From assembly GCA_026545765.1 (NCBI GenBank), contig CM048841.1, forward strand, positions 90,783,419 through 90,847,418: a stretch of 64,000 nt of DNA, written 5' to 3'. Both the position numbers and the translations under genes were made by a program. The notes below the pieces were generated by a model. The model was not told where the DNA came from and did not search any database. It saw only the letters and a program-made list of their open reading frames with translations. Of this stretch, positions 33,596 through 46,140 are shown piece by piece; position 1 is the stretch's first letter, and each line of letters begins with the position of its first letter. The DNA is from Plantago major. Lineage: Eukaryota; Streptophyta; Magnoliopsida; Lamiales; Plantaginaceae.

Positions 33596-34343
33596 TTTTT
33601 AATACCATATTTTGAGAGACCGTATTTCTAAGTAGTGTAATTTTTTGAAGTTATTGTGAATATTATTACACAAAAAGTCTCATGATATACGATTTCTAGA
33701 TAACTTGTCTAGAGATGACATATGTTATCAATAAAATCATCCATGTTATTAATCAAAACGTCTATGTAGTTAACGAAATAAATCTTGTTGTAATATGAAA
33801 AAACACCAATGTTGAGAACATAGGTGTTTTGATTAACAACATCTATGTTTTTCTTGATAGTATAGATTCGTCTCTTGATAAATTAAATATAGACCGTCTC
33901 TCAGGAGACTTACTAATGTTATTATAATTAAATAACAAAATTTAAAATGAAATGAAGAGTGAAATTTGAACGGAAATGAGAAAAGAAAGATTGAAAGAAG
34001 TGAGAAAATAAAATGAATTTGATCTCAACTGTTGGAATAGAGAGTTGCATAACATACTTTCTCTTTCACATCACCATTCCACTCAAATCAAACCCAACCA
34101 AACTCTCATTTTCAACCAACCAACTCTATACCACAACCCAAATTTTCCTTTTCTTTTGATACCTTCTTATTTATTTTAATTACATACTTCATTTTATTTT
34201 ATGGAAAGTGGAATCATGTGACTGGCTCTTATGTTTCCATCCCATGCTACAAGTTAGTGGAAAAGTATGTTTGTTAGAAATGTAGACTAATGAGTCCAAA
34301 GACTTCTCTTACCAATATGAGCTGTTCCTCCTACTTGTAATTC

Positions 34344-34878
34344 GGAAAAAAAATCAAGTAATAGAGTAAGCTTTCAAGGTTTTGGTACCAAGTGAATTTA
34401 CCGATTTGCCCATCAAAATAAAAGTTGCAATCAAGTATACGTTTATGATCATCTAGAACAGACGCTTGGACTCACTCTTTCTTCCCTCCCTTTGCTTGAG
34501 GATATCCCTATCCTCAATCCTGCTTGTGCTTTGAGACTTCCATTTCTCAAAGAATGAAGTGGAGCATTATTTCTGACTCTTGATATACCAGTCACTTATA
34601 CGCTCTTGATTCACAAAATTCTATCCCTTCTCTACTCAATCCCGCGAGAAACCAACTATTTCACGGGATTGAAAAGGTCCTATTCAAGGAGGAATTGGAT
34701 TCAGCAAAGGAACAACTATTGTCTGAGAAGGAAAATTTGATCAAAGATCTGACTTGGAAGTCAGAAACTATGTCTGAGTCGATAAGAACTCTGAATTTGA
34801 AGATTGCAAACAAAGAGCTCGAATTAGAGTTAGGAAAGAGGCAATGTTGAAGACTCTGGACTGTGAGCACAAGAGTAC
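34344..34878 (-). other. Unassigned stretch with a decayed gag-like coiled coil
   Basis: Homology to blocks A and B ends near 34343. From about 34660 the plus strand can be read as a Lys/Glu/Leu-rich coiled coil (LLSEKENLIKDLTWKSETMS, IANKELELELGKRQ), similar in style to the coiled-coil segment of the copia polyprotein near 58000. No intact frame or element ends were found. Confidence 0.35.
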
Positions 34879-34888
34879 AGTTTCAGCA

Positions 34889-35791
34889 GGGAATTCCTTA
34901 ACTATGCGTGCTTGGGGCACGCAGTACCAAGTTTAAAAACTTGGCAAATTTAGTCCCTTAACTATACGTGCTTGGCGCGTGCAATACCAAGTTCGAAAAC
35001 TTAGCAAATTTAATCCAAAAAAGTATTTATCATTGGCAATCATCATCATAATTTCAAACTTAATGCACCAAATTCATCAAAATTTATCTACACGACACAC
35101 TTGGTCACGGTCCGGTAGTATTTGTTAATCTTTGTGGCAATGCATTTCTCCATGTAGCACCTACCTCGTCAATATGAACAACGCCACCGCCGACGACAAG
35201 AATAATTTTTACCTCAAATTTATTGTTTTTGCAAACATGACCTTTCAAAATAATATTTAAAAATCGTAAATAATCATCTAAATATTAAAAAAATACTCCC
35301 TTTATCCAATTATTTATTTATCTTCCTACCCAATCAATTCTTTTTTTTTTCGTTATTATGAGTCCAATCTTAAAATATAAAAATCAAACATAAAAAATTC
35401 ATTAGATTGGAATTACGTAGCTTAAATATAACATATTCGGAAAAAAAATTCACAAATCAATGCAAGAACAACTATCAACTAAATTTCACAAACAGATTAA
35501 TAAAGAAAAATTTAATTATAAAAATTAACTCGGGTCCAAAACTAAAATGAGAAAAATTTTTGTGGTTAAATTAAATTTAATTGGTGACGAAAGTTATTTA
35601 GTATTTAAATTTGAGGTTAGGATGATGTTTGCAAACAAACCTATACTTTGTGGACCAAATTTGCCTGGTTTTGAAATTTGATACAGTTTGTGCCAACCAC
35701 GTATGGTTTAATGCACTAAATTTGCCGAATTTTCAAACTTTGTACTGCACGTGCCAACTACGTATTAAGGGACTAAATCTGCCATTTTTCC
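34889..35791. mobile_element. Non-autonomous MULE-like element with 10-bp target duplication
   Basis: AGTTTCAGCA is exactly repeated at 34879-34888 and 35792-35801. Inside each end lie two tandem copies of a unit of about 57 bp (GTGCTTGG, CAAGTTTAAAAACTTGGCAA, ATTTAGTCC), inverted at the other end. The ends begin GGGAA and GGAAA. The duplication length and end structure suggest a MULE-derived element. No protein is encoded. Confidence 0.75.
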
Positions 35792-35801
35792 AGTTTCAGC
35801 A

Positions 35802-37739
35802 CAACATAAGTGTCTGAGTTGATGAACCCCAGTACAACACAGGTGTTAGAACATCCGGACACCAGTCAAAAGGTTAGTTCGGTGGAGAAAAACAACCCAA
35901 ACGACTCTGACAATGGAACTTTAAGAGAGAGTTACAGAGTTATGTAGGAGTCGTGGTGCAGAGGCACATAGGCCGAATCCGCAGATGAGATATGAGTTAC
36001 GTGGTTATTCAAGCGGTGTACATACAGTGCCAAGTGAATGTACCGCTGCTAACATGTACAGGAACTACATACATCAATAACAAAGGGAAAGCAATGATAC
36101 CCCCCCAATGTGTACCTACCTCGCAGTGTAGCAAGAGCAATAAACGAAAGAACAAGTGCAGATACTAGGAGGCCTAGACCTGTTACTCTTGCTCTTGGTG
36201 CGTCGAGTGTATTTCACCTGTTAACTTAATGTCTACCTCGTCATCATTGGGTTCGCCTGCAAAGCCATCACCGACTTATAATATCCACTCGGTAAAGTCT
36301 TTAGTCTCACTAAGCTCAGTAGTTGATGATCTAGCTCAGTAGTCTCACTATCCACTCATTGGGATCCTCCACAATTCTCCTAAAAGAGAATATGGACTTG
36401 GATTATGGATGGATTATGTTTTTTGATTATGTGTTTTAAAAACGAAATAGGGGAGTCTTATATATAACTATCCAAAAGTTGCAAGGAAAAGATGTAATTG
36501 TTGGACCACACCTCTATGCATCCGAACAGACAAGTTCAAATTGGTGTCTCTTTACAATTTTTCTTTTCCTTTTCTCAACAACCTTTCCATGAGGTATCAA
36601 GTTTAAACCTCTTCTTCCACACCTTTTTATCTATATATTTACATTTATTTTGTCGGAATTTATTGCAACTTCATTGTGGATACCTTTGTATTAATTAATT
36701 ACAAGCGGTCTATTTGTACATTAATTTCCCATTCATTTTCAATCTGAATTGAGTAATAGTAATTAAATACAGTAAATTCCAACAATATACGCATGTAATT
36801 AGTAACCTTAATAAAGTAATGAATATTGAAACCATGCCCTACATAATATTCTAATGTTTACTGAACTTTGGCTGGTTTGATATTCCAATTTCACTTCAGT
36901 TAATTTATTTGATCCCTCCATTATTGACTCCAGTTTCAATAGACAATTGTAGTAATCGCATGTGAACATAAGACCAAAAGAAGCACATTTACTTGCTCTA
37001 AACAGAATACTGCTAGTGAAAAGCAAACTAGATGCAGACTTGCTTGATTACATTAATGCATGATTAATTTTCTGCTTAATAGTTTCTAAAAATGACAAAC
37101 CACACATGTCATTACTAATTAGGAAAAGTTGTACACAAGAGACAAAGAATCCTGTTAACATTGATGAATTTGTATATATTGATTTCTGCCCTTCCTAACA
37201 CCGACTTACTGTCGCAGTGTATATTTTTTACCGAAGGTACAGGTTTACCCTAACAAGGGATGTCCTGTAAAAATTCACGGAGCCATTAATTATTTATAGA
37301 GTTCGAAAAATTATGGTTGTTGATATATTTTTATACTATATTTTTCAGAATTCAGAATAATAAAAAAATGAAAAAGAAATAAAAGGTCGACCATCGGGGC
37401 AGGGAGAACGGATAGCTAAACGGTCGCCAACACACCTGGGGTGATCGGAGGGGAAACGCACTCCACGCCCATCCTATACTCTTGAAAAAATAAAATGGAG
37501 AGGAAAGGACCACAAAATTCAATCATCCCACATAAGCACGATTCACAAACAGTACAATCTTGCTTAGGAGCAAACAACAACGAAACTGCTTAATTAAGTT
37601 GCTCTCGTGATTTTAGTTGCAAAAAAGGTCCTGTATATATCATGTAGACGCGCGAATGCAGAATACATAACTGTACTTATCTACCTTCAATACATACAAT
37701 TGATAAAAATTCAAAAGCTCGAACTTGTACGACTAGAAC
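35802..37739. other. Mixed remnants, no intact gene
   Basis: 35802-36180 continues the retroelement-like sequence interrupted by the MULE-like element. A block at about 36203-36330 repeats the PIF1-like helicase region found at 5708 and 44070, with an internal small duplication. From 36340 to 37739 the DNA is AT-rich with no recognisable gene. Homology to block A starts at about 37740. Confidence 0.5.
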
Positions 37740-37839
37740 TTTTTAAGAGGATGAGACGACAAATCTAATACCCCAAATCAAGCAATTTGAGTTAGACTGA
37801 TTGATGACATTTTATTGTTGATTTCATTCCGAATCATCT

Positions 37840-40263
37840 TCATTCTTCACAGTCCAGCAGACCTTGCACCACAGACGCCATTGTTGGTCGCTTGTTCCGA
37901 TCTTCTTCCACACAAGCAATCCCCATCCTGATCAATGTCAGTGCCTGGTTTATGCTAAACTCCCCCTCCAATCTCGAATCCACAACGTCGTTCACCCAAT
38001 CCAAGCTTCCACTCTCCATCTTCTCCTTCATCTTTCGCACAAAATTCGTCAATGCACCTTCGTTCTGATCCTCCGCTGTCCAGTTATTAACCCTGATTCC
38101 CTTCACCATCTCCAAAATCACAACACCGAATCCAAATACATCCACTTTGGCCGTAATCGGATGATTCAAAGCCCACTCTGGAGCCATGTAGCCTTTCGTT
38201 CCTCGGACCCTCGTGAATTCAGAGCCTACTCCACCTCTCTGCAACAACTTCGCAAGACCGAAATCAGCAATCTTGGGCTGAAATTCACTGTCTAGTAGAA
38301 TGTTCTCTGGCTTTACATCACAATGTATGACCCATTCGAGGCACTCGTGGTGTAAATAGGCCAAACCTTTGGCCGTTCCTAATGCCACTGCATATCTCTG
38401 CTTCCATGTTAGGAATTTCGCCCCGAAAATATGCCGGTCGAGTGATAAATTCTCGAGGTACTCGTAAACAAGTATCCTGTGACGTTTCCCCGAGCAGAAT
38501 CCCCAGATTCTCACCAGATTCATGTGATTGATCTTCCCTAACGAGCCAATTTCCGCAAAGTACTCGTCTTCTGCTTGATAAAAGTCACCACTGAGTCTTT
38601 TCACTGCCACGACACGTTCGTCTGATGATAAAATGCCTTTGTAAACTACACCAGAGCTTCCTTTGCCTAGCTCCAGTTTGAAATTCTTGGTTGCTTTCTT
38701 CAGCTCCGAGTACTCATACTGCCTGAATTGACTCGATACCAACTTGTAACCAGCCTCGACTGAAGCAGGAACCCTGTGTATTCGTAGCAAAAAACACCAA
38801 CAAAGCACGATAAGTACGAGTTCTATTGCACCAAGTCCTCCTGCAAACCAGAACACATACACCCATTTGAACCTCTTGTTGTGGAAATCATACATGGCAG
38901 ACGAACCTATAGTGATTGTTTCCTGATCAGAACTACACATTTTGCTGTTGTCATGAGGTACATTCAGTCTGGACGTTTGTAGCATAGAAGGTAGCTTGAT
39001 GTATATAGTTCCAGGGAAATCTTGAGAAATATAGCCATTATATAGTGCACTCTTTACGTAACAGAGCCCCTGTCCCAACAATCTGTAACTAAAACCCTGG
39101 CAACGAAAATCCTTGGTACACATATTCTGGCAAGTCTCTAGTGTGACTGGAGATGTATTAGAATTGAGATCAAAACCGTAGTAATCTGTGTGTGTGATCT
39201 CCAAATACTTGACTCGTCGAGAATTCAGAAGCGCTTGGTTGAACATAGCCTTGCAACCCCTATTCCAATCGCTCGGATCCTCAACCTCAAATCCAGGCGG
39301 ACAGATGCACTTGGGTTCTCGGTCATACACACATAACGCATTCCTTCCGCATAAGCCTTTAACATAACAAGGCTGTGAAACAGCTTGAAATGTTATATCC
39401 CAAAGTCCTGTAGTGTTGATCAAGCTGTAGACCCTGACGTTCCCATCATAATCAACTGTGAGCCGCCTTTTAACTTCGTGTCCTGCATCAGAAGTATTGA
39501 ATTGCCATTGATCACTTGAATGAAACCTGCCATGTTCATCCAACGCTGCCACCCTGCTACTGTTGTAGGTTGTTCTTCCATTTTGGGGATCGCCGACAGG
39601 ATAATCAGGATTAGGCCAATAGCTAGTTGAGGTGTCAGGGTTATCCGAATTCAGCCTCAGCACGTTGTCAGTGCCAAAATTTAAGTTGAAGTAGCCCGAT
39701 TCATAACCCCCCTTTCTGATGACGGATGTTAATCTCTTGTTCTTGGTCAAGGTCTGGGAAGGTAGAAGTGTATCAGTTGGAAAATCAAAACTTTGCCAGA
39801 GAACGTGACCGAGTGGGTTCCTCAAGACCAGGTTTCCGGTGTTGAGGAGCACGGCTTCAGAAACATCAGAACTGGTGGTATTAGTCTGCCAGACAACAGT
39901 GCCATCGACATCAGTCAAGACCATGGCCCCGTCTCGCCTGATCGTTACTCTTGATCCTTGGCTATTCACCGGGCGTTCACGGTTAGCCATCCAGACGACG
40001 GTTTTATCCCTGGAATTAGTGAACCAGATAGCAAACCAGTAAGCATTAGTTCCCAGGCTATGGAAACCACAAGTAAATGTATTATCTGGAGAGGTGATAA
40101 AGTCTGATGTTCTCTCAACAGATAATGAGCCACCTTTTGCAACATGAAAATGTGATGTTGATGTTGCAAGAATGGGGAAGCAAGAAAACAGAATCAGTAG
40201 GAATTTAAGAGTGAACAAATCAAGAACTTGGCTTCTCATATTGGAAAGAAGTAAATTTTGCAT
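37840..40263 (-). CDS. G-type lectin S-receptor-like kinase (ZmPK1-like), intact
   Basis: A single-exon gene encodes 807 residues with the same architecture as the 30.6 kb gene: signal peptide, B-lectin, EGF-like, PAN, one membrane helix and a non-RD Ser/Thr kinase (GKGSSGVVYKG, VAVKRL, HCDVKPEN, DFG, APE). It has eight more residues just outside the membrane helix (QETITIGSSAMY region), a three-residue deletion after NNWTAED in the kinase C-lobe, and a shorter C-terminus ending DCEE because a stop precedes the codons for DDSE seen in the paralogue. The substitutions are scattered through both lectin and kinase domains. The promoter side carries a Stowaway MITE at 40580 and a TA-CAG-TA footprint at about 40459. 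Confidence 0.95.
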   Translation of the reverse strand: MQNLLLSNMRSQVLDLFTLKFLLILFSCFPILATSTSHFHVAKGGSLSVERTSDFITSPDNTFTCGFHSLGTNAYWFAIWFTNSRDKTVVWMANRERPVNSQGSRVTIRRDGAMVLTDVDGTVVWQTNTTSSDVSEAVLLNTGNLVLRNPLGHVLWQSFDFPTDTLLPSQTLTKNKRLTSVIRKGGYESGYFNLNFGTDNVLRLNSDNPDTSTSYWPNPDYPVGDPQNGRTTYNSSRVAALDEHGRFHSSDQWQFNTSDAGHEVKRRLTVDYDGNVRVYSLINTTGLWDITFQAVSQPCYVKGLCGRNALCVYDREPKCICPPGFEVEDPSDWNRGCKAMFNQALLNSRRVKYLEITHTDYYGFDLNSNTSPVTLETCQNMCTKDFRCQGFSYRLLGQGLCYVKSALYNGYISQDFPGTIYIKLPSMLQTSRLNVPHDNSKMCSSDQETITIGSSAMYDFHNKRFKWVYVFWFAGGLGAIELVLIVLCWCFLLRIHRVPASVEAGYKLVSSQFRQYEYSELKKATKNFKLELGKGSSGVVYKGILSSDERVVAVKRLSGDFYQAEDEYFAEIGSLGKINHMNLVRIWGFCSGKRHRILVYEYLENLSLDRHIFGAKFLTWKQRYAVALGTAKGLAYLHHECLEWVIHCDVKPENILLDSEFQPKIADFGLAKLLQRGGVGSEFTRVRGTKGYMAPEWALNHPITAKVDVFGFGVVILEMVKGIRVNNWTAEDQNEGALTNFVRKMKEKMESGSLDWVNDVVDSRLEGEFSINQALTLIRMGIACVEEDRNKRPTMASVVQGLLDCEE

Positions 40264-40579
40264 TTATCTATCTCCCTGTGGAAATAGATTGCTTGTAAGC
40301 TTATTCTGTGTTTCTTGAAATTGAAGGTGAGTGCGCAAATAAATAGTTGGATAATGTTGAATTGGCCTGGACCAGGAAATACGAACATCTCAAGTAAAAC
40401 AAGAACCTGCAAATAATATCTACAGTTACCTGGCGGGCTTTTGTCGTATTGAGAATTACAGTATTAAACTAGGTTTCGACCGTGACCAAGTATTTTGAGA
40501 GACCGTATAGAAAGACCAAAAAGGCTACATATGAAAAAAATTTAAGAGAAGAAATGAACGTTCTAATAATTAAATAATA

Positions 40580-40814
40580 CTTTCTCCGAACCGGAATAAG
40601 TTTGATCGACTTTTCTGATTTTTTCATTTGATTCTGAATTAATCTTAAATCAGAATTAATTTTTTTATATAATGAAACATTAGGGGCTAAATTTTCATTA
40701 TATAAAAAAATTGAAGATCAGGGGCTAAATTTTACATTTGCGGTTTAAGATTAATTAGAATAAAAAAAAGTTGACAGAAATCAAAAGTTTTAAACTTGTT
40801 AGGGATGGAACAAG
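40580..40814. mobile_element. Stowaway-like MITE, block B
   Basis: The orthologue of the element at 1828, 235 bp, begins CTTTCTCC and ends GGAACAAG with TA flanks. It is shorter than the A copy through loss of part of the left arm. Confidence 0.8.
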
Positions 40815-40816
40815 TA

Positions 40817-43650
40817 TTTTTAAGACCATATTTTGAGAGACCGTATTTCAAGTAGTGTACTTTTTATTTATAAGTAATGTAATTTTTTTAAGTTAGTGTG
40901 ATTACACAAAGTCACGATATACTATCCTCAGATAACTTATTTAGAGATGGTATGTTATCAATAAAATCATCAATGTTATTAATCAAAACCTCTATGTTGT
41001 TAACGAAATAAATCTTGTTGTAACATGAAAAAGTACCAATGTTGAGAACATAGGTGTTTTGATTAACAACATCTATGTTTTTCTTGACAGTATAGGTCCG
41101 TCTCTAGATAAATTAAATATGAACCGTCTCTTAGGAGACTTACTAATGTTATTATAATTAAATAACAACATTTAAAATGAAATGAAGAGTGAAATTTGAA
41201 CGGAAATGAGAAAAGAAAATGAATTAAAAGAAAGATTGAAAGAAATGAGAAAAGAAAATGAATTTGGTCTTAACTGTTGGAATAGAGAGCTGCATAACAC
41301 ACATTCTCATTCACGTTACCATTCCACTCAAATCAAACCCAACCAACCTCTCATTTTCAACCAACCAACTCTATACCACAACCCAAATTTTCCTTTTCTT
41401 TTGTTACCTTCTCATTTATTTTAATTACATACTTCATTTTATTTTAAATGTCATTAATTTATTATAATAACATCAAATAAAAATAAAAAATTTATATTGA
41501 AAATAAAAGATACAGTGCTTGAGAATATAAGGACTTTTTAAAAAATAAAATAAAATAAAAAAAGAATATAAATTTTAGTATAATTGATAGAAAAATTACA
41601 ATACATGGGAGATAAATTTTACAAGCGGTGTTTTTTGTTTTATTTTATTTTATTCAAGTGTGCTTTTTATTAAAATTGAATATTTTAAATTTTATAGTCG
41701 GTATTTTATATATAATCCACCAGTATTAAAGACGTATGAAAACAAATATTATTGGTCACGACTCACGACTAGAAAAAGGAGGAAAAAAAGAGAACAAAGA
41801 AAAATAAACAAAAGATAAACAAAAAAAAACGGAAGAAGCTAGGAAAAGAATAATTGCGCTTGATGAAACTATTTTCCAAATATTGTCAATTTACAACTCT
41901 GGTCCCCATACCTTTCTAGTTCATCAAAACCTTCCCAGAATTTTCTAAAAGTTCAATTAATTCCTCATAACTTTCTTACTTTTGCAATCACGTCCATCAA
42001 ATTCTCAACTGCAAGGTTTAAAAGTTTGCAAAACATTCAATCAAGTCGCTAAAAGATAAAATCGAATTTCAAACCCCACAAACTCAATCAAGATCAAAAC
42101 ACGAGTTCAAACAAATCAAATCCAATCCAAGAAACATCGGGCAATTGATTTTGAGTTTCATGGCCAAACAATTCTGATCCAATCCTGAAAACATCAAATT
42201 AAAGACTCTCACTAAAAGATAAAATCCCGAAAGAAAGAAAAAAGATTCAGACGCGTCTGATCAGATGCCATTGGAGCATAATGACATCTAATTAGATGCC
42301 CTTTCCAACTCCAACATCTCGGTTGGAGATGGTCTTAAAAACCCTATAAAATTTTAAATTACCCCAAACACCATTTTATATAAATCATCTTTTACTCAGT
42401 TAGTATTATCAATCTTTTACTCGGTAAGTATTATCAACTAAATTTTTCGATAACTCACTCTTTTTCTTTTTTTTTTATACCAAACAACCACTTCATTTTG
42501 ACACTTACTCAGACTCGTGGTTAGCCTGTCAACAATTATATTTGGCTGACAATGTAGTTAAATTCACTTAAAGATCTCTGAGTTCCAATCTTCTTAGTTC
42601 TTAGTTCTAAATGTAAAAAACACCACAGGAACAGTCATCCTCTTCGATCAGATTAGTTGCGTGATGCGGATGTACGTGCCTAAGAAATTCTTGGAAAGAA
42701 ACCCGCATCTGGTTGGCCTTTCTTTATCTGGACGAGTTTATGGAAAATGGAATCATGTGACTGGCTCTTATGTTTCCATCCCATACTACAAGTTAGTGGA
42801 AAAGTAAGTTAGAAATGTAGACTAATGAGTCCAAAGACGTCTCTTACCATATGAGCTGTTCCTCCTACTTGTAATTGGAAATATATATATATATACACAC
42901 ACACACATTATATTAAAACAAGAATTTTATTTAATTGATGTTTGTTCCATTGAACCTCTTACTGGAGCTAGGTAATTATATTTTTACTAAATTTTTATAA
43001 ATGAAACTAGTTTTTGGCCCTCTATACACGTCTGGTGAAAAACAATATATAATATATATATTATTATATTATACTAGAACGTGAAAACATGCTACGCATG
43101 TTATTGTGGCACATAGTCACAGTTATAGAAGACGTATACAAAGGCAAGTAATATTATTGTTTCTGATAATGAATTTCTTTTTTTAAGTTGAATTAGTGTT
43201 TGAATTGATCTGTTTTAATTTTAATTGGAGAAAACTTTCTGGCTGTTTGGTATAGAGTTAAGGAAAAATTTTAGTTGATGAATAGTAACTGAGTTAAAAT
43301 TGAGTTATAAAAAATAGTGTTTTGGATAGAGTTAAAAATTTATAGGGTTGTTATATAGGGTGTGTAAGAAAGAAGTGATGTGTGTAAGAAGGAAGTGATG
43401 TATTTGATACTTTTTAAGTTATTTGATTGGTTTAAAGTTGTTAGTTTGATTGGAAAAGTAAAGATGAAGTGAAAGTAGGATAGTAATAAAATGATGATTG
43501 TTTAGTAGAGAAAAAATCGAGTTAAATTTTTTACTATAGAAGATACAAAACAAATACCCGAAAACATTTTAACAGATGAATAGTCAGTTTTAGATGAATG
43601 CCAAATAGTCGGTTTATGACTAACATTCATTCCAGATATCATTCTTGCTT
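40817..43650. other. AT-rich non-coding stretch, block B
   Basis: Counterpart of 2089-5290. No gene is supported. The block includes the 1.28 kb (about 41447-42730) absent from the 34.2 kb block and lacks the tandem array seen at 4430-4875. Confidence 0.6.
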
Positions 43651-43674
43651 CTATATATATTTTCCCATATTAGT

Positions 43675-44604
43675 CACTATAAGCCTTGTTCCATTACACA
43701 ACTCATAAACTTGATCAATATTACTTGAAAGTATGATTATGCATCCAACCTTAAGCACTATTTCTATAGGTAAGCCTGAGCAAGTAATCGTATTTAAGAA
43801 TTCTACCGAGAATAATTATGTCATATCAGTGTCTACATCCTCGCTCTTTCTTATGCTATCAACACTCAAGTACTCAACACGGTCACGGGGCATTTTGGGC
43901 ATGAGATAGTCATTGATCTCATTGACCATTTCATTAGTAGGTGCAAGAACAACATGATGGTGGAAGTATTGTGGATCGAGAGTTTAATCAGCTAAATGAT
44001 CCAAAATGGAAGGATATATGCAATCTATAATGGTGGAATTAGGATGGCTTTCTTCATGAATAAGTATTTCACCTGTTAACTTAATGTCTACCTCGTCATC
44101 ATTGGGTTCGCCTGCAAAGCCATCACCGACTTATAATATCCACTCGGTAAAGTCTTTAGTCTCACTAAGCTCAGTAGGTGATGATCCAGACTGTAGAAAA
44201 TAATGTTGACAAAAAGAACAACATAACATAAACATATTTATTGATATGAAATTAACGGGAAATGTTAAAGTGAACTTGTAATCGCATATTTTTTTGGGAG
44301 CTTAAGAACCTCACATGAATCCCACAGTTTCTAAAAGCATAGGGAGGCATTCACAATATCATATCTACTTCCACTAGAAACAAATGGCAAAATTTTTCTG
44401 AAATCTCCACCGAATACAACTATCAAGCCACCGATCATCTGGACGTTTCATAACATCTCTTAGACTCCTATCAAGTACCTCAAGGCTGTGCTTATTGGTC
44501 ACTGGTGCCTCATCACAAATTATAATTTTGGTTTGTTTAAGTAAGCCGGTCACATCAGAATGTGAGTAGTCTAATGTAATTGGAAAGAAAATTAAATTGA
44601 ACAT
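43675..44604 (-). pseudogene. PIF1-like (Helitron-type) helicase remnant, block B
   Basis: Counterpart of 5330-6235. The frame at 44604-44374 reads LLKQTKIIICDEAPVTNKHS then LEVLDRSLRDVM before a frameshift. Further downstream pieces match helicase C-terminal motifs including the NIDQ...LCNGTRL segment. Stops and frameshifts are shared with block A, so decay preceded the duplication. Confidence 0.7.
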
Positions 44605-45127
44605 TTGAACTCATCAGACATATGGGTGGCAAAACCACACTAGGCACTTGACCTAACTATAATTATACAATATCATCTAAAAAATTAGAAGTTTTATTCA
44701 ATTGATGTTTGTTCCATTGAAGCTTTGACCGGAGGTACGGTAATTATTTTTTATTATTTTTTTAATGAAATGGAAGCTCTGACCGAGCCCCAGTCATTTA
44801 TTTTTAATTATTATTATTTTTTTAAATTATTATTATTTATTTAAAATGAAATGGGATGTTTGGGGAATGGTTGATAATTGAGGATACGTACAGTTGGTTT
44901 TACATTGTCTTTAAATATACTTTGCTACATTAAGGGGTGGGTAAACGAAGCGTCGAAAAGATTAACAACAAACAATAAAGTATAGGATTTCTTAAAAACA
45001 ATGTAAAAAAGAAAGTGTGGCCTAACAAAGCGGGACAGAGGAAGTATAAAATTTTAATAATTTTCAAAATAAAAATTACTTACTTAAATAATTTATTTGG
45101 TTGTATATATTTATAAATAGGTTAAAA

Positions 45128-45785
45128 TGTAATGTCTTAAAGTTCCAGATAAGTTTCAAGAAAATTTAAAGGCATTGAGAAAGTTACAATCAACAAGGTG
45201 CATGTTTCTTTTCGGGATCCATCCATAAGTACTTCAAAGTTAAATGTGCTTGCTCTGGGGCAATATCAGGATGTATGACCAACAGGGAAGTCTCACGATT
45301 CGTACATGAGTAAGGACAAAGTGCGCGGGGTACAGTGGTGCCAGCACATCACCCGAAGAGCAGCCCAGGAGTAACTGCATCGGCCCAAAGGGTCGGGCTC
45401 AATCGATTAGTGGTCAATTCATTACAAATGGTATTAGAGTCGAACCAAGCTAAAGCCCACAAGGGCTAGACAGTTGGTCCGAATAAGGTGCGACGGGAAC
45501 GTCACACAATTGAAGATGAGGTGAATGTAACGCCCCAAAGTTTCAGATAAGTTTACAGAGAGCTTAAAAGAATTGAGAACGCCACTCTATCAACAGGTGC
45601 ACCTTTCTTTTCGTGAATCCATCCATAAGAAATCAAAAGTTAAGGTGGGTGACCAACTATGAAGTCTCACAGTTTTCACACGAGGCTGGGAAAGGACATG
45701 TAACATATCACCCGTAGAGCAGTCCAGGAGTAATCGCGTGTGTCCAAAGGTACGGGCTCGATCGATTAGTGGTCGAGTCGTTACA
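45128..45785 (+). mobile_element. Cassandra-like TRIM retrotransposon, block B
   Basis: LTRs lie at 45128-45426 and 45526-45785, with the same primer-binding site and purine tract as in block A. The 5-bp duplication TAAAA is exact here (45123-45127 and 45786-45790), confirming the ends. Confidence 0.8.
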
Positions 45786-46140
45786 TAAAATATCCTATAT
45801 GAGAAAATAAAAAAGAAAAAAATGAAATAGATATCATTTTGTAAAATACACCTTGGAAGGTTAAAAGTATTCTTACATTATTGTTGGAGAAATTTCTAAT
45901 ACATACTATTCTCGTTGAAAGAGATGGTCAATTTATAAACTACGTAGTTGCTAAAATGAGATTATTTTTCATATAAATTTGGATAAAATGATAAATTACA
46001 ATAAAAAGATATATAAAAATGTAAAAGTTTACTTCCTCTATTCCGGATCAAGATTAGTATTTATTTTTTGTTGAATTTTCTTAACCGTCGTTTGAGTATA
46101 TATTAATATTATTTTCGTAAGTCCCATGATAGACCGTCTA

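Noticed and set aside
35290-35345. TACTCCCTTTATCC, resembling a Stowaway left end
   Set aside because: No matching right end with TA duplication was found within several hundred bases.
35629-35817. 62-codon frame
   Set aside because: It spans the end of a non-autonomous MULE-like element and its target duplication.
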